A stretch of 64,000 nt of DNA from Monomorium pharaonis (GCF_013373865.1 NC_050472.1:24687292-24751291), one strand, 5' to 3'; positions 13,346 through 27,846 are shown, counted from the first letter of the stretch. Program-made: numbers and translations. The notes: generated by a model not told the origin, from the letters alone.

Positions 13346-16300
13346 TTAGCTCGGTCTTTGTGATTGATGCTGGGTCTGTGATTTATTACGATGCTCATAA
13401 TTCACGAGCCTTTGCCCCACGAGATACTTGTCATTCTTAATATGCTCGTACAGCTTCTTGAACTGACGTACCTGAAAGCAGATTACTGCGCCGACCAGAT
13501 TTACTAAAAGAAGAAAAGGATATAGACGTCTGGCGATGAGAATCTGGGTCTGCAGATTAGTCACAAAAAGTGGAACTATTCCGTAGGCCACGGCGTAAGG
13601 AACCGCGAGAGCGAGGCCGAAGCAACATATTACAGGGGCCGCTAATTCCTTGATGACAAATTTCAAATCCATTTCCCTTATCCCTTCATTGTACGCTCGT
13701 TCGATAGCAAGACGTATTCGCCAATCCGGTCCCATCATCGTTACGGCGGTGGCTATTTTCGTATATAATACGCCCAAGGCCCAATCTTGCCAGATAAATA
13801 AGATGGGATTTTGTTCTAATGGGACACGCAATGGAACCACCACAACTAATTCAAGAAGAAGACCGAATAGGAGCGGTATAACTCCGACAAGTAGCACGAA
13901 CGCCACTGAGGCCTTCACGGCCAAGATTGCCCAGTGTTTGATCCGATCTACGATGGCCCTTCGGCCGCGGGGCAGCCAGGAAAATGCCAATGCTAAGCCT
14001 CGAGCCGCGGCCCAACATACGTATGTCCCGCAGGCTATCGTGTATACCTCGTGTACTCTTCCGGATAAAGAACCAACAGTTTCGCCACCATCTACAATAA
14101 AAGCAAAAAATTATAGTTAAAAATTATAAAAAATGAAAATTTTATAAGATTCTTTCAAAAATTTGCGTGAAAAATTTTTATAAAGATAACTTTAGAAAAT
14201 GAGTAACATGGATGACTCACCGGAACCAGTTAATGTAGGCGCTAATACAGGCGGAGACGGAGCAGGCGCCCCTACCATCCACAATGCCATCACTCTGCGT
14301 CCAAGCCATACGGGCAGCGTCATAGCGATTAAACTAGCAATCACGAGGGACACGCAAACGCAGAATAGTAGCCCGATTAATCTTGCAGGAAACCATCGTG
14401 GTCTGACATATGGTTGAAATCCTGTGGGTCCCTCTCTCTGCAGCAACGCTTGATGCGCGGCACCCAAGTCCGGATGTTGCGGCTCCTCGATCACCGCTGG
14501 TCCCGGATCATCCGCCTGATCCCGCAGAAGATACGATTGCAGATCCAGCATCCACGCTACCACGCGGCACCATGCTCTTACTAGGGCTTTCAACCATGTG
14601 CGTGTGTGCGACTGTTCTAACAACGCGGGAAGGATCACTTGCAACAGAAGTAGCTCCAATGAGAGTTCACTGACCTAAACATTTAGAAAATAGGACTTGT
14701 GTAATCGTTGCGATAGGTAAGGAAAGAATAAGGAAAAAATAAATTATGTATTTTTCTTACCTGAGCTTCGCTTTGTACAGTCACAGTGTAGGGTAAAAAT
14801 CCTGGCCAAGCCCATCTCAAGATCTTCACGGGCAACCACAGCATCAGTAAAATTGCCGTACCGAATATGATTGCGGACGCGACTAGTCGTCGTACGTGTC
14901 GCAATATGGGAAGATGTATCATTTCTTGTATAGGAGAGAAATCGGGATCGTTCAAATTTCGCAGAAACCAGAGAACGCCGGGCCGCAGAACCTCGCGTAA
15001 GAGAAGAATAAACGACGCGAAATAATATATGTAAACCATCCCCACTAGCCAATGAATAAACATGGACGTGCCGGGAGCGAGTCTAAATGAGGATTCTCTA
15101 TCTCGGAGCGTAGCGTCGAACATCGCCAGCGAGCAGATGTCCAACCACCAACCACAAACTAATGGAAGTACGCCGATCTCTACGACCGAGAGCAAAGAGA
15201 CTTTGACGATAACGTAACAGAGTCCTAAGATACGTTGGGAGCGTTGAAAGCCTAATACTGCGGCGAGAGTGTGGAGGACCACCAGACAAACTCCAATAAC
15301 GCAGTATCCGCACAACGTAGTCACCAGACCTTCAAAATGCGACGCAGCCGCGTGTTCCTGCAGACCCAATCCCGCTATCGTAAAATGACCGATATGATAA
15401 GGACAGAAAGCAAATACCTAAAAAAGATAATGACTCTTATTAATTAGATATTTAATATTGCGATATAATTATAAATAATTATGAATCAAATACTGCCAGT
15501 ATTAAATTTCTTTAAGGAGGTACAAAAGGTTAAAAAAAAAAACTAAAAAATTACATATTTATCAATCAACTTAATCACGCGTAAATTTACCATGATAAAT
15601 AAGGTGTTTAGGGACACAACCCAGAAGACATGTTCAAGAAAGACAAGAGATCCATCCAATCCTAAGAGACGTTCCCAAGTTAATTCCTCCGCTTGTCTAT
15701 CCCATTCCATAGGATTCCAATTGGCCTCCTCGGCCTCACCTTGTCCTACCAGGTGTGCCTGCACTGCCGCGTGTCTCGCCCAACGCTCGCCACCCGCAGC
15801 ATTCGCCTGACCACCATCTACGCCGAGTTCGTCCCTGATTGGAAGGGGTGGTGCGGCAGGAGCTGGTGCTTGTATATCGCCCATTAGATCCTCAGGTTCG
15901 CCAATTCGTGGATTATTGGCTAAATTTTCTGCTTCTCGGTATATGGGACGTTGATCTACAAATTGATTTAAATTGGAAAAAACTTAATTTATTTAACTAA
16001 TAAATACAATTAAATCTATCGAGTTTGTGCAACTTTATCGATTTTAAAATGAAAAGTCTAGCTTATCTTATTAGATTACCTTCATTATGTAATTCTCCTT
16101 CTTGTGGGATAGGCGGATCAATGAAAGGAGGAATATTATTGTTATCCTGAACTTCTTGCGGCATAGCGCGCTGTTCCTGAGGTTGATGTGGTCGTTGTGC
16201 GTTTGCTTGTGGTGGATTGTCGACTGGTGGTAACTGTACATCTCTCTCAAGCCAGTCGGGACCGCCCGCGTGTAAAATCTGCTCGCGTAGCCACACCAGG

Positions 16301-16996
16301 CCGATGAACGCGAACAAAGTGCAAGTAACTACAAAGCAACCGTGAAACACGTCCGATGATATATTCTCGGTAGAAAGCATATCCATTGGTAAAGACATTA
16401 TCTGTAATACATAAAAATCAATAAGTATAAATTTGTCAAGTATCAAATTTTTTAATGTTAATATGGCCTATTCTTTTCAACTAAACTCTTTACACTGTTC
16501 ATCATTTCTTTTTTTTTCGCTGTTAAAGAAAAAAAAGAGGAAAAATGAATTGTGCAAATTAAGCCTGAAAAGACCCATTAAAGTCAAGGTGCATATTTTT
16601 TTCGCTTACCCGAACTAAATCAAGCGGCCCGCTGAAGAGAGCTCTGTACGTGCGACACGCGGTTAGAGGGACGATTCCTAGCCAAGCGATCGCCACCAGT
16701 GTGTAATGCAGCCAGTATTTCACGGCGGTGACGATGCTTGAGAACAAACCGCCAACAACGTCCCTTAGCGGTAAACGCCGTGGCATGTCCGGACTGTATA
16801 TAGGCGTGAACGAGAAGCGGTAACCGCAGAGCTCGCAATACTCCTTGCGCGAGTAGCGCATCCACTGTACCAGACATTCCTGATGTATCCATTTGATGCT
16901 GCCCGTGCATATACAGGGATGAAACAGGGGTCTGTCGGCCAGGCCCTCTGACCGACAGACCCTGCAAATGTCCGCACCCAACATGTCCTCCGTCAT
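13346..16996 (-). CDS. Marchf6: MARCHF6/Doa10-type E3 ubiquitin ligase (TEB4)
   Basis: Six coding exons in transcript order: 16996-16610, 16401-16080, 15955-15591, 15417-14761, 14674-14221, 14091-13346; 976 residues, a little longer than the human protein of about 910. It is a polytopic ER and inner-nuclear-membrane ligase that ubiquitinates misfolded proteins and sterol-pathway enzymes for ERAD. Seen: an N-terminal RING-CH finger with the full C4HC3 set (C11, C14, C28, C30, H38, C41, C54, C57), many hydrophobic membrane segments, the conserved TD-type region in the middle exons, and the C-terminal element (VRQFKKLYEHIKNDKYLVGQ) kept by Doa10 relatives. A proline/glutamine-rich variable loop spans roughly residues 185-290. 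The start is the ATG at 16996; the frame is open further upstream but only with a GTG. The 5' leader is spliced at a TTTTTAG acceptor at about 17060. Confidence 0.95.
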
Positions 16997-18720
16997 GTTT
17001 GGTACTTTAAAAGGAGCCACGTATTACGAGCGAGGGAAGTCAGAAGTGAGCTTCTATCACTAAAAACAAAAAATTCCTATGACTTCCCAATTAACAAATT
17101 TAATTTATTTAAAGGAGTTCTTTTAATTCATTGATTAATCAATTGTATTACGCGTAAATGTAACTTTGATCTGTAAAAGTTACATCTGCACATAACATGA
17201 TTGATAAATTAAAAACTATAAATTTTATCTTGCAATATTTTATATAAAGTGTTATTAGTACATGTCGCTAATTTGTAAGATATTGACAGAAGCATTTCTT
17301 CTATTCTTTGTAGAAATTTAATATTGGCTAATTAATTATTTACTGTTAATATTTTAATACAAATTTTTATAAAGCACTTGTTGCAACAAAAATTCAAGAA
17401 TTTAGGTGGAATATTAATTAATATCTCGCAGTCTTACATTATATTAGATTTGATATGTTTTGTAATAAACTGTCACATAGTTTTTTAATCATAGAAATTA
17501 TCTAATCTTAAAACACATAAAAATTCCATGTACAATTTTTATGGAAATTCCTTGAAATTTAAAAGATAATTACACTATATTTTTTCCTAACATGAAGTAT
17601 AAACATTCATTATAGAAATTTTAAAGTATTATGTCCAAGAATTTTAAAAGATATTTTGAATAACTTTAAATGAATAAAAAGGTCGAAATTGAGAAAGTCG
17701 TGATAATACTTAGAAGTTTCTCTCATTTTTCATCGTGGTTTCTTAAGGATTAACATAAACAGCAAACTTATTTTTATGAGATCTTTAAATTCATCAAATA
17801 ATAAAAACTCTTGGATTTATATCAGATCTAATAATTACGTAAGACCGAAGCATTTAATCTCCTGTTCACGAGAAATAATTTGAACTGCGGAAGATCAACG
17901 GCGCGGACGACGATGACGAGGCTCGTATCGTGCACGCATGTAAAAAAGAAAGGAAAACAAAACCGCCGAGTCCGCGAAATGAGAATCTACGTGTTTTTGC
18001 GTGAATTTTAGGCCACGTCACTGTTCGACACAATCAGACACAATCGCGTATTATTTACATGCAATATGCAAATAACGCACGAGGCCGAAATGATACGTTC
18101 AATGACACGCAGTGACACAACACATCGGTTCAATGTTATTACACGACACGTCAGGTTTTCTATATCCCGTTTTCCTGGGGAAACCGGACGCGTACCATCG
18201 ACGATCGCGGTCCGCGTGGATATCCGAAGCAGTAACCCTCTGCCTCCCGCGGATTGTCACATTCGATGGAAATTCAGGAAACACGAACAGCCGTGACAAA
18301 ACAAGGAACCAATGTGTACGTGTATACGTTGCGTTTGTACGTGGCGTTTCGATGCCTCGCGCGAACGATTCCCGGATTTCTCATCGGCGCGACGACGATG
18401 ACGTAATGCAACGCGATACTCGTCACCCGATACCCACGTGCGTGTAACCTGAGAAAAATCCACATCGGATCCAAAATTATTGTGTAAAATATCGTCCGTC
18501 GTCTTCAGCCCTTTCTACGTTCTGTCTCGTAGTCTAGTGATTTCACACTTTCCGAAACCCGTCCCACACAAAATGCGCGAAATCCCTAGATTCTAAAGTT
18601 CGTATCACACTATTGCGTATTGCAAATTGGATTCGGATGACGAATAGCGAATAGTTGTCCAGCCAACCATTTTTTAATTTTATTTGATTGATCGTAGCTC
18701 GTCATCGGTAGAGATACTAA
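16997..18720. other. MARCHF6 5' leader and upstream region
   Basis: The short stretch 16997-17059 looks like MARCHF6 5' untranslated exon. From 17060 to about 17870 the sequence is plain AT-rich DNA. From 17880 to 18620 it becomes CpG-rich, as expected for a promoter and untranslated first exon of MARCHF6, though I cannot fix a start site. The short open frames at 18066-18474 overlap on both strands and are not credible genes. Confidence 0.45.
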
Positions 18721-18865
18721 GGCTGGTATTCATAGTCAAATCTTATTTCAAGATTGTCTCAAGCAATGTCTTAAGATGCTAATACGGCTCTGGGATTGGC
18801 TGAAGGCATTTTAAGACAGTACTTAAGATGATCTTAAATATAAGACCCGACTATGAATACCGGCC
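18721..18865. mobile_element. 145 bp MITE-like terminal-inverted-repeat element
   Basis: The ends are inverted: GGCTGGTATTCATAGTC at the left (18721-18737) and its reverse complement with one mismatch at the right (18849-18865). The flanks read TAA and TAT, which would fit a decayed 3-bp TWA target duplication of the PIF/Harbinger kind, but this is weak. The interior is rich in CTTAAG/TCTTAA motifs and has no coding capacity. A diverged relative lies near 56.7 kb. Confidence 0.75.
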
Positions 18866-19626
18866 TATAACAGAGATTAGTCAATGTGCCGTCTTGGGGT
18901 AAAACCGGATATCGGATATGACGTTTTCGATGGCGGTTTATTTTGATTGTAAATGCAAGAATACAATATATATATTTTTTTATTTGTAGTTATTGATATT
19001 TAATCATCGTGAACAAAATAAATATTAAAACACAATATATTTAAAAAAAAGGTTTACGCATATTTTATTAATTTTCCCATGTAAGATTAAGTAATATAAA
19101 TTGATTATTAAGAAATTATATATTATTATATATAAATACATATTATGTTTATATACACATTATGTATTATAAATATAATTTAAGCATTGTATTTAGACTC
19201 GTAGAAAAATATGTGCAACCTCAGATTTCTCTCTGATTTTATATTCTATTTGGACACGTAGACACTCTGTTTTTTTTTGACAGGTTAGGTCGGCTAGGCT
19301 TTCTCTGTCAGTTATATCTACCTTTCTCTCTCATACTTCCGGTTATACCCCAAGCGACGGGAGCAAATCAGAAATCGTTAACGCATTGGCGAATCACTGT
19401 TATATCTCTAGTCATAGGAATCCAATCCGCATTTGAGGTGCGAAGTAGGAGATTGAAAATTGCGAATCAAAAGTTAAAAAAAAAAAATTAAACATTAGTA
19501 TTTAATAAATTAAATAATTTAAATTTTAATTTATTTCGTATGTATCCGGTTGAAATTTAATTTCCAATTCTTAATATACCGTTGAGGGCAGAGAGAAGAC
19601 TGATGGTTTGTTCGCGTCGCCATGCC
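18866..19626. other. spacer before satellite array
   Basis: AT-rich, with a poly-A/T-rich stretch around 18960-19180 and a slightly GC-richer part at 19240-19450. Nothing recognised; no gene supported. Confidence 0.5.
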
Positions 19627-22600
19627 CCGGGTAATATAATTGTTTAAAAAATGTTCTAATTAATTACCACACCGGAACTTTTTAGAAAACTATTGTACGC
19701 GTCCAGAAATATATGAGAACTGCGTTAAAATAAATAGAACTGTCAATATTCGATTAGCATTTCACGTCTAGACCTAAAATTCAAGTTTTCCGGGCAATAT
19801 AAATGTTTAAAAAATGTTTTAATTAATTATATCAACTGAACTCTATAAAAAATTATTATACGCGTCCGGAACTATATGAGAATTACGTTAAAATAAATAG
19901 ATCTGTCGATATTCGATTAGTACTTCACGTTTAGTCTTCGAAATTCAAGTTTTTTATGCAAAATAATTGTTTAAAAAATGTTTTAATTAATTATATCACC
20001 GTAACATTTTAAAAAACTATTGTACGCGTCCGGAACTATATAAGAAATGCGTTAAAATAAATATAACTGTCGATATTCGATTAGCATTTAACGTCTAGCC
20101 CTAAAATTCAAGTTTTCCGGGCAATATAATTGTTTAAAAAATGTTTTAATTGATTATATCACGTGAACTGTATAGAAAAATATTGTACGCGTCCAAAACT
20201 ATATGAGAATTACGTTAAAACAAATAGATCTGTCGATATTCGATTAGCACTTGACGTGTAACCTTAAAAATTCAAGTTTTTCGGGCAAAATAATTGTTTA
20301 AAAAAAGTTCTAATTAATTATATCACTCGAACTTTATAGAAACATATTGTATGCGTCCCGAACTATATGAAAATTACGGTTAAATAAATAAATCTGTCGA
20401 TATTCGATTAGCACTTGACGTGTAGCTTTAAAAATTCAAGTTTTTCAGGCATAATAATTGTTTAAAAAAAGTTCTAATTAATTATATCACCTGAACTTTA
20501 TAGAAACATATTGTACGCGTCCCGAACTATATAAGAATTACGTTCAAATAAATAGATCGGTCGATATTCGATTAGCACGTTACGTCCAGCCTTAAAAATT
20601 CAAGTTTTTCGGGCAAAATAGTTGTTTAAAAAATGTTTTAATTAATTATATCACCCGAATTTTATAAAAACATATTGTACGCGTCCCGAACTATATGAGA
20701 ATTACGTTAAAATAAATAGATCTGTTGATATTCGATTAACACTTGACGTGTAACCTTAAAAATTCAAGTTTTTTGGGCAAAATAATTGTTAAAAAAATGT
20801 TTTTATTAATTATATTAACTGAACTCTATAGAAACATATTGTACGCGTTCCGAACTATATGAGAATTACGTTCAAATAAATAGATCTGTCGATATTCGAT
20901 TAGCACTTGACGTGTAGTTTTAAAAATTCAAGTTTTTTGGGGAAAATAATTGTTTAAAAAATGTTTTAATTAATTATATCACCCGAACTTTATAAAAACA
21001 TATTGTACGCGTCCCGAACTATATGAAAATTACGTTAAAATAAATAGATCTGTCGATATTCGATTAGCACTTGACGTGTAGTCTTAGAAATTCAAGTTTT
21101 TCGGGCAAAATAATTGTTTAAAAAAGGTTCTAATTAATTATATCACCTGAACTTTATAGAAACATATTGTACGCGTCCAGAACTATATGAGAATTACGTT
21201 CAAATAAATAGATCTGTCGATATTCGATTAACACTTGACGTGTAGCCTTAGAAATTCAAGTTTTTCGGGCAAAATAATTGTTTAAAAAAGGTTCTAATTA
21301 ATTATATCACCTGAACTTTATAGAAACATATTGTACGCGTCCAGAACTATATGAGAATTACGTTCAAATAAATAGATCTGTCGATATTCAATTAGCACTT
21401 GACGTGTAGCTTTTAAAAATTCAAGTTTTTCGGGCATAATAATTGTTTAAAATAAGTTCTAATTAATTATATCACCTGAACTTTATAGAAACATATTGTA
21501 CGCGTCCCGAACTATATAAGAATTACGTTCAAATAAATAGATCGGTCGATATTCAATTAGCACTTTACGTCCAGCCTTAAAAATTCAAGTTTTTCGAGCA
21601 AAATAATTGTTTAAAAAATGTTTTAATTAATTATATCACCCAAACTTTATAAAAACATATTGTACGCGTCCCGAATTATATGAGAATTACGTTAAAATAA
21701 ATAGATCTGTTGATATTCGATTAGCACTTGACGTGTAGCCTTAAAAATTCAAGTTTTTCGGGCAAAATAATTGTTTAAAAAATGTTTTTATTAATTATAT
21801 TTACTGAACTCTATAGAAACATATGGTACGCGTTCCGAACTATATGAGAATTACGTTCAAATAAATAAATCTGTCGATATTCGATTAGCACTTGACGTGT
21901 AGCCTTAAAAATTCAAGTTTTTCGGGCAAAATAATTGTTTAAAAAATGTTTTAATTAATTATATCACCCGAACTTTATAAAAACATATTGTACGCGTCCC
22001 GAACTATATGAAAATTACGTTAAAATAAATGGATCTGTCGATATTCGATTAGCACTTGACGTGTAGCCTTAGAAATTCAAGTTTTTCGGGCAAAATAATT
22101 GTTTAAAAAAGGTTCTAATTAATTATATCACTTGAACTTTATAGAAACATATTGTACGCGTCCAGAACTATATGAGAATTACGTTCAAATAAATAGATCT
22201 GTCGATATTCGATTAGCACTTGACGTGTAGCTTTAGAAATTCAAGTTTTTCAAGCGTAATAATTGTTTAAATAATGTTTTAATTAATTATATCACCTGAA
22301 CTCTTTAGAAAACTATTGTACGCGTCCGGAACTATATAAAAACTGCGTTAAAATAAATAAATCTGTTGATATTCGATTAGCACTTTACGTCCAGCCCTAA
22401 AAATTCAAGTTTTTTGGGCAAAATAATTGTTTAAAAAACGTTTTAATTAATTATAACACCGTAACTCTTTAAAAAACCATTGTACGAGTCCAGAACTATA
22501 TGAAAACTGCGTTGACATAGATAGAAATGTCGATATTCAATTTGCATTTCACGTCTAGCCCAAAAATTCAAGTTTTTCCTGTATAATAATTGTTTAAAAA

Positions 22601-25600
22601 ATGTTTTAATTAATTATATCACCTGAACTTTATAGAAACATATTGTACGCGTCCCGAACTATATGAGAATTACGTTAAAATAAATAGATCTGTCGATATT
22701 CGATTAGCACTTGACGTGTAGCCTTACAAATTCAAGTTTTTCGGGCAAAATAATTGTTTAAAAAGGTTCTAATTAATTATATCACCTAAACTTTATAGAA
22801 ACATATTGTACGCGTCCCGAACTATATGAAAATTACGTTTAAATAAATAGATCTGTCGATATTCGATTAGCACTTGACGTGTAGCCTTAGAAATTCAAGT
22901 TTTCCGGGCAAAATAATTGTTTAAAAAAGGTTCTAATTAATTATATCACCTGAACTTTATAGAAACATATTGTACGCGTCCAGAACCATATGAGAATTAC
23001 GTTCAAATAAATAGATCTGTCGATATTCGATTAGCACTTGACGTGTAGCTTTAGAAATTCAAGTTTTTCAAGCATAATAATTGTTTAAATAATGTTTTAA
23101 TTAATTATATCACCTGAACTCTTTAGAAAACTATTGTACGCGTCCGGAACTATATGAAAACTGCGTTAAAATAAATAAATCTGTTGATATTCGATTAGCA
23201 CTTTACGTCCAGCCCTAAAAATTCAAGTTTTTTGGGCAAAATAATTGTTTAAAAAACGTTTTAATTAATTATAACACCGTAACTCTTTAAAAAACCATTG
23301 TACGAGTCCAGAACTATATGAAAACTGCGTTGACATAGATAGAAATGTCGATATTCAATTTGCATTTCACGTCTAGCCCAAAAATTCAAGTTTTTCCTGT
23401 ATAATAATTGTTTAAAAAATGTTTTAATTAATTATATCACCTGAACTTTATAGAAACATATTGTACGCGTCCCGAACTATATGAGAATTACGTTAAAATA
23501 AATAGATCTGTCGATATTCGATTAGCACTTGACGTGTAGCCTTACAAATTCAAGTTTTTCGGGCAAAATAATTGTTTAAAAAGGTTCTAATTAATTATAT
23601 CACCTAAACTTTATAGAAACATATTGTACGCGTCCCGAACTATATGAAAATTACGTTTAAATAAATAGATCTGTCGATATTCGATTAGCACTTGACGTGT
23701 AGCCTTAGAAATTCAAGTTTTCCGGGCAAAATAATTGTTTAAAAAAGGTTCTAATTAATTATATCACCTGAACTTTATAGAAACATATTGTACGCGTCCA
23801 GAACCATATGAGAATTACGTTCAAATAAATAGATCTGTCGATATTCGATTAGCACTTGACGTGTAGCTTTAGAAATTCAAGTTTTTCAAGCATAATAATT
23901 GTTTAAATAATGTTTTAATTAATTATATCACCTGAACTCTTTAGAAAACTATTGTACGCGTCCGGAACTATATGAAAACTGCGTTAAAATAAATAAATCT
24001 GTTGATATTCGATTAGCACTTTACGTCCAGCCCTAAAAATTCAAGTTTTTTGGGCAAAATAATTGTTTAAAAAACGTTTTAATTAATTATAACACCGTAA
24101 CTCTTTAAAAAACCATTGTACGCGTCCAGAACTATATGAAAACTGCGTTGACATAGATAGAAATGTCGATATTCAATTTGCATTTCACGTCTAGCCCAAA
24201 AATTCAAGTTTTTCCTGTATAATAATTGTTTAAAAAATGTTTTAAGTGATTATATCACCTGAACTTTATAGAAACATATTGTACGCGTCCAGAACTATAT
24301 GAGAATTACGTTCAAATAAATAGATCTGTCGATATTCGATTAGCACTTGACGTGTAGCTTTAAAAATTCAAGTTTTTCAGGCATAATAATTGTTTAAAAA
24401 AAGTTCTAATTAATTATATCACCTGAACTTTATAGAAACATATTGTACGCGTCCCGAACTATATAAGAATTACGTTCAAATAAATAGATCGGTCAATATT
24501 CGATTAGCACTTTACGTCCAGCCTTAAAAATTCAAGTTTTTCGAGCAAAATAATTGTTTAAAAAATGTTTTAATTAATTATATTACCCAAACTTTAAAAA
24601 AACATATTGTACGCGTCCCGAACTATATGAGAATTACGTTAAAATAAATAGATCTGTTGATATTCGATTAGCACTTGACGTGTAGCCTTAAAAATTCAAG
24701 TTTTTCGGGCAAAATAATTGTTTAAAAAATGTTTTTATTAATTATATTAACTGAACTCTATAGAAACATATGGTACGCGTTCCGAACTATATGAGAATTA
24801 CGTTCAAATAAATAAATCTGTCGATATTCGATTAGCACTTGACGTGTAGCCTTAAAAATTCAAGTTTTTCGGGCAAAATAATTGTTTAAAAAATGTTTTA
24901 ATTAATTATATCACCCGAACTTTATAAAAACATATTGTACGCGTCCCGAACTATATGAAAATTACGTTAAAATAAATAGATCTGTCGATATTCGATTAGC
25001 ACTTGACGTGTAGTCTTAGAAATTCAAGTTTTTCGGGCAAAATAATTGTTTAAAAAAGGTTCTAATTAATTATATCACCTGAACTTTATAGAAACATATT
25101 GTACGCGTCCAGAACTATATGAGAATTACGTTCAAATAAATAGATCTGTCGATATTCGATTAGCACTTGACGTGTAGCTTTAGAAATTCAAGTTTTTCAA
25201 GCATAATAATTGTTTAAATAATGTTTTAATTAATTATATCACCTGAACTCTTTAGAAAACTATTGTACGCGTCCGGAACTATATGAAAACTGCGTTAAAA
25301 TAAATAAATCTGTTGATATTCGATTAGCACTTTACGTCCAGCCCTAAAAATTCAAGTTTTTTGGGCAAAATAATTGTTTAAAAAACGTTTTAATTAATTA
25401 TAACACCGTAACTCTTTAAAAAACCATTGTACGCGTCCAGAACTATATGAAAACTGCGTTGACATAGATAGAAATGTCGATATTCAATTTGCATTTCACG
25501 TCTAGCCCAAAAATTCAAGTTTTTCCTGTATAATAATTGTTTAAAAAATGTTTTAAGTGATTATATCACCTGAACTTTATAGAAACATATTGTACGCGTC

Positions 25601-27346
25601 CAGAACTATATGAGAATTACGTTCAAATAAATAGATCTGTCGATATTCGATTAGCACTTGACGTGTAGCTTTAAAAATTCAAGTTTTTCAGGCATAATAA
25701 TTGTTTAAAAAAAGTTCTAATTAATTATATCACCTGAACTTTATAGAAACATATTGTACGCGTCCCGAACTATATAAGAATTACGTTCAAATAAATAGAT
25801 CGGTCAATATTCGATTAGCACTTTACGTCCAGCCTTAAAAATTCAAGTTTTTCGAGCAAAATAATTGTTTAAAAAATGTTTTAATTAATTATATTACCCA
25901 AACTTTAAAAAAACATATTGTACGCGTCCCGAACTATATGAGAATTACGTTAAAATAAATAGATCTGTTGATATTCGATTAGCACTTGACGTGTAGCCTT
26001 AAAAATTCAAGTTTTTCGGGCAAAATAATTGTTTAAAAAATGTTTTTATTAATTATATTAACTGAACTCTATAGAAACATATGGTACGCGTTCCGAACTA
26101 TATGAGAATTACGTTCAAATAAATAAATCTGTCGATATTCGATTAGCACTTGACGTGTAGCCTTAAAAATTCAAGTTTTTCGGGCAAAATAATTGTTTAA
26201 AAAATGTTTTAATTAATTATATCACCCGAACTTTATAAAAACATATTGTACGCGTCCCGAACTATATGAAAATTACGTTAAAATAAATAGATCTGTCGAT
26301 ATTCGATTAGCACTTGACGTGTAGTCTTAGAAATTCAAGTTTTTCGGGCAAAATAATTGTTTAAAAAAGGTTCTAATTAATTATATCACCTGAACTTTAT
26401 AGAAACATATTGTACGCGTCCAGAACTATATGAGAATTACGTTCAAATAAATAGATCTGTCGATCTTCGATTAACACTTGACGTGTAGCCTTAGAAATTC
26501 AAGTTTTTCGGGCAAAATAATTGTTTAAAAAAGGTTCTAATTAATTATATCACCTGAACTTTATAGAAACATATTGTACGCGTCCAGAACTATATGAGAA
26601 TTACGTTCAAATAAATAGATCTGTCGATATTCAATTAGCACTTGACGTGTAGCTTTAAAAATTCAAGTTTTTTGGGCATAATAATTGTTTAAAATAAGTT
26701 CTAATTAATTATATCACCTGAACTTTATAGAAACATATTGTACGCGTCCCGAACTATATAAGAATTACGTTCAAATAAATAGATCGGTCGATATTCAATT
26801 AGCACTTTACGTCCAGCCCTAAAAATTCAAGTTTTTTGGGCAAAATAATTGTTTAAAAAACGTTTTAATTAATTATAACACCGTAACTCTTTAAAAAACC
26901 ATTGTACGCGTCCAGAACTATATGAAAACTGCGTTGACATAGATAGAAATGTCGATATTCAATTTGCATTTCACGTCTAGCCCAAAAATTCAAGTTTTTC
27001 CTGTATAATAATTGTTTAAAAAATGTTTTAATTAATTATATCACCTGAACTTTATAGAAACATATTGTACGCGTCCCGAACTATATGAGAATTACGTTAA
27101 AATAAATAGATCTGTCGATATTCGATTAGCACTTGACGTGTAGCCTTACAAATTCAAGTTTTTCGGGCAAAATAATTGTTTAAAAAAGGTTTTAATTAAT
27201 TATATCACCTAAACTTTATAGAAACATATTGTACGCGTCCCGAACTATATGAAAATTACGTTTAAATAAATAGATCTGTCGATATTCGATTAGCACTTGA
27301 CGTGTAGCCTTAGAAATTCAAGTTTTTCGGGCAAAATAATTGTTTA
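19627..27346. repeat. satellite DNA array, ~163 bp monomer with higher-order repeats
   Basis: About 47 head-to-tail copies of a 163-164 bp AT-rich unit. Each unit carries TAATTGTTTAAAAAATG, TTAATTAATTATATCAC, GTACGCGTCC, GAACTATATGAGAATTACG and GATATTCGATTAGCACTT in that order. The TACGCGTCC word recurs at about 19.69, 19.86, 20.02, 20.18 and 20.35 kb, which fixes the period. The leftmost units are the most diverged. Nearly identical multi-monomer blocks recur at ~818 bp (22.58, 23.40, 24.21 kb) and at ~1311 bp (24.21, 25.53 kb), so the array has 5-mer and 8-mer higher-order repeats. The right end runs into the assembly gap, so true length is unknown. No long reading frame. Confidence 0.97.
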
Positions 27347-27846
27347 NNNNNNNNNNNNNNNNNNNNNNNNNNNNNNNNNNNNNNNNNNNNNNNNNNNNNN
27401 NNNNNNNNNNNNNNNNNNNNNNNNNNNNNNNNNNNNNNNNNNNNNNNNNNNNNNNNNNNNNNNNNNNNNNNNNNNNNNNNNNNNNNNNNNNNNNNNNNNN
27501 NNNNNNNNNNNNNNNNNNNNNNNNNNNNNNNNNNNNNNNNNNNNNNNNNNNNNNNNNNNNNNNNNNNNNNNNNNNNNNNNNNNNNNNNNNNNNNNNNNNN
27601 NNNNNNNNNNNNNNNNNNNNNNNNNNNNNNNNNNNNNNNNNNNNNNNNNNNNNNNNNNNNNNNNNNNNNNNNNNNNNNNNNNNNNNNNNNNNNNNNNNNN
27701 NNNNNNNNNNNNNNNNNNNNNNNNNNNNNNNNNNNNNNNNNNNNNNNNNNNNNNNNNNNNNNNNNNNNNNNNNNNNNNNNNNNNNNNNNNNNNNNNNNNN
27801 NNNNNNNNNNNNNNNNNNNNNNNNNNNNNNNNNNNNNNNNNNNNNN
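27347..27846. other. assembly gap (500 N) at the end of the satellite
   Basis: Exactly 500 N. The left side is satellite monomer broken in mid-unit and the right side is unrelated AT-rich DNA, so the gap hides an unknown length of array. Confidence 0.99.

Noticed and set aside
13650..14120. Plus-strand frames of 60-156 codons between 13.6 and 16 kb
   Set aside because: They are antisense shadows of the MARCHF6 exons.
16997..17020. Longer N-terminus for MARCHF6
   Set aside because: The extension would need a GTG start; the ATG at 16996 places the RING-CH finger at the usual distance from the N-terminus.
19627..27346. Possible CRISPR array
   Set aside because: Units are contiguous 163-bp monomers with no short constant repeat separated by variable spacers, and the genome is eukaryotic.
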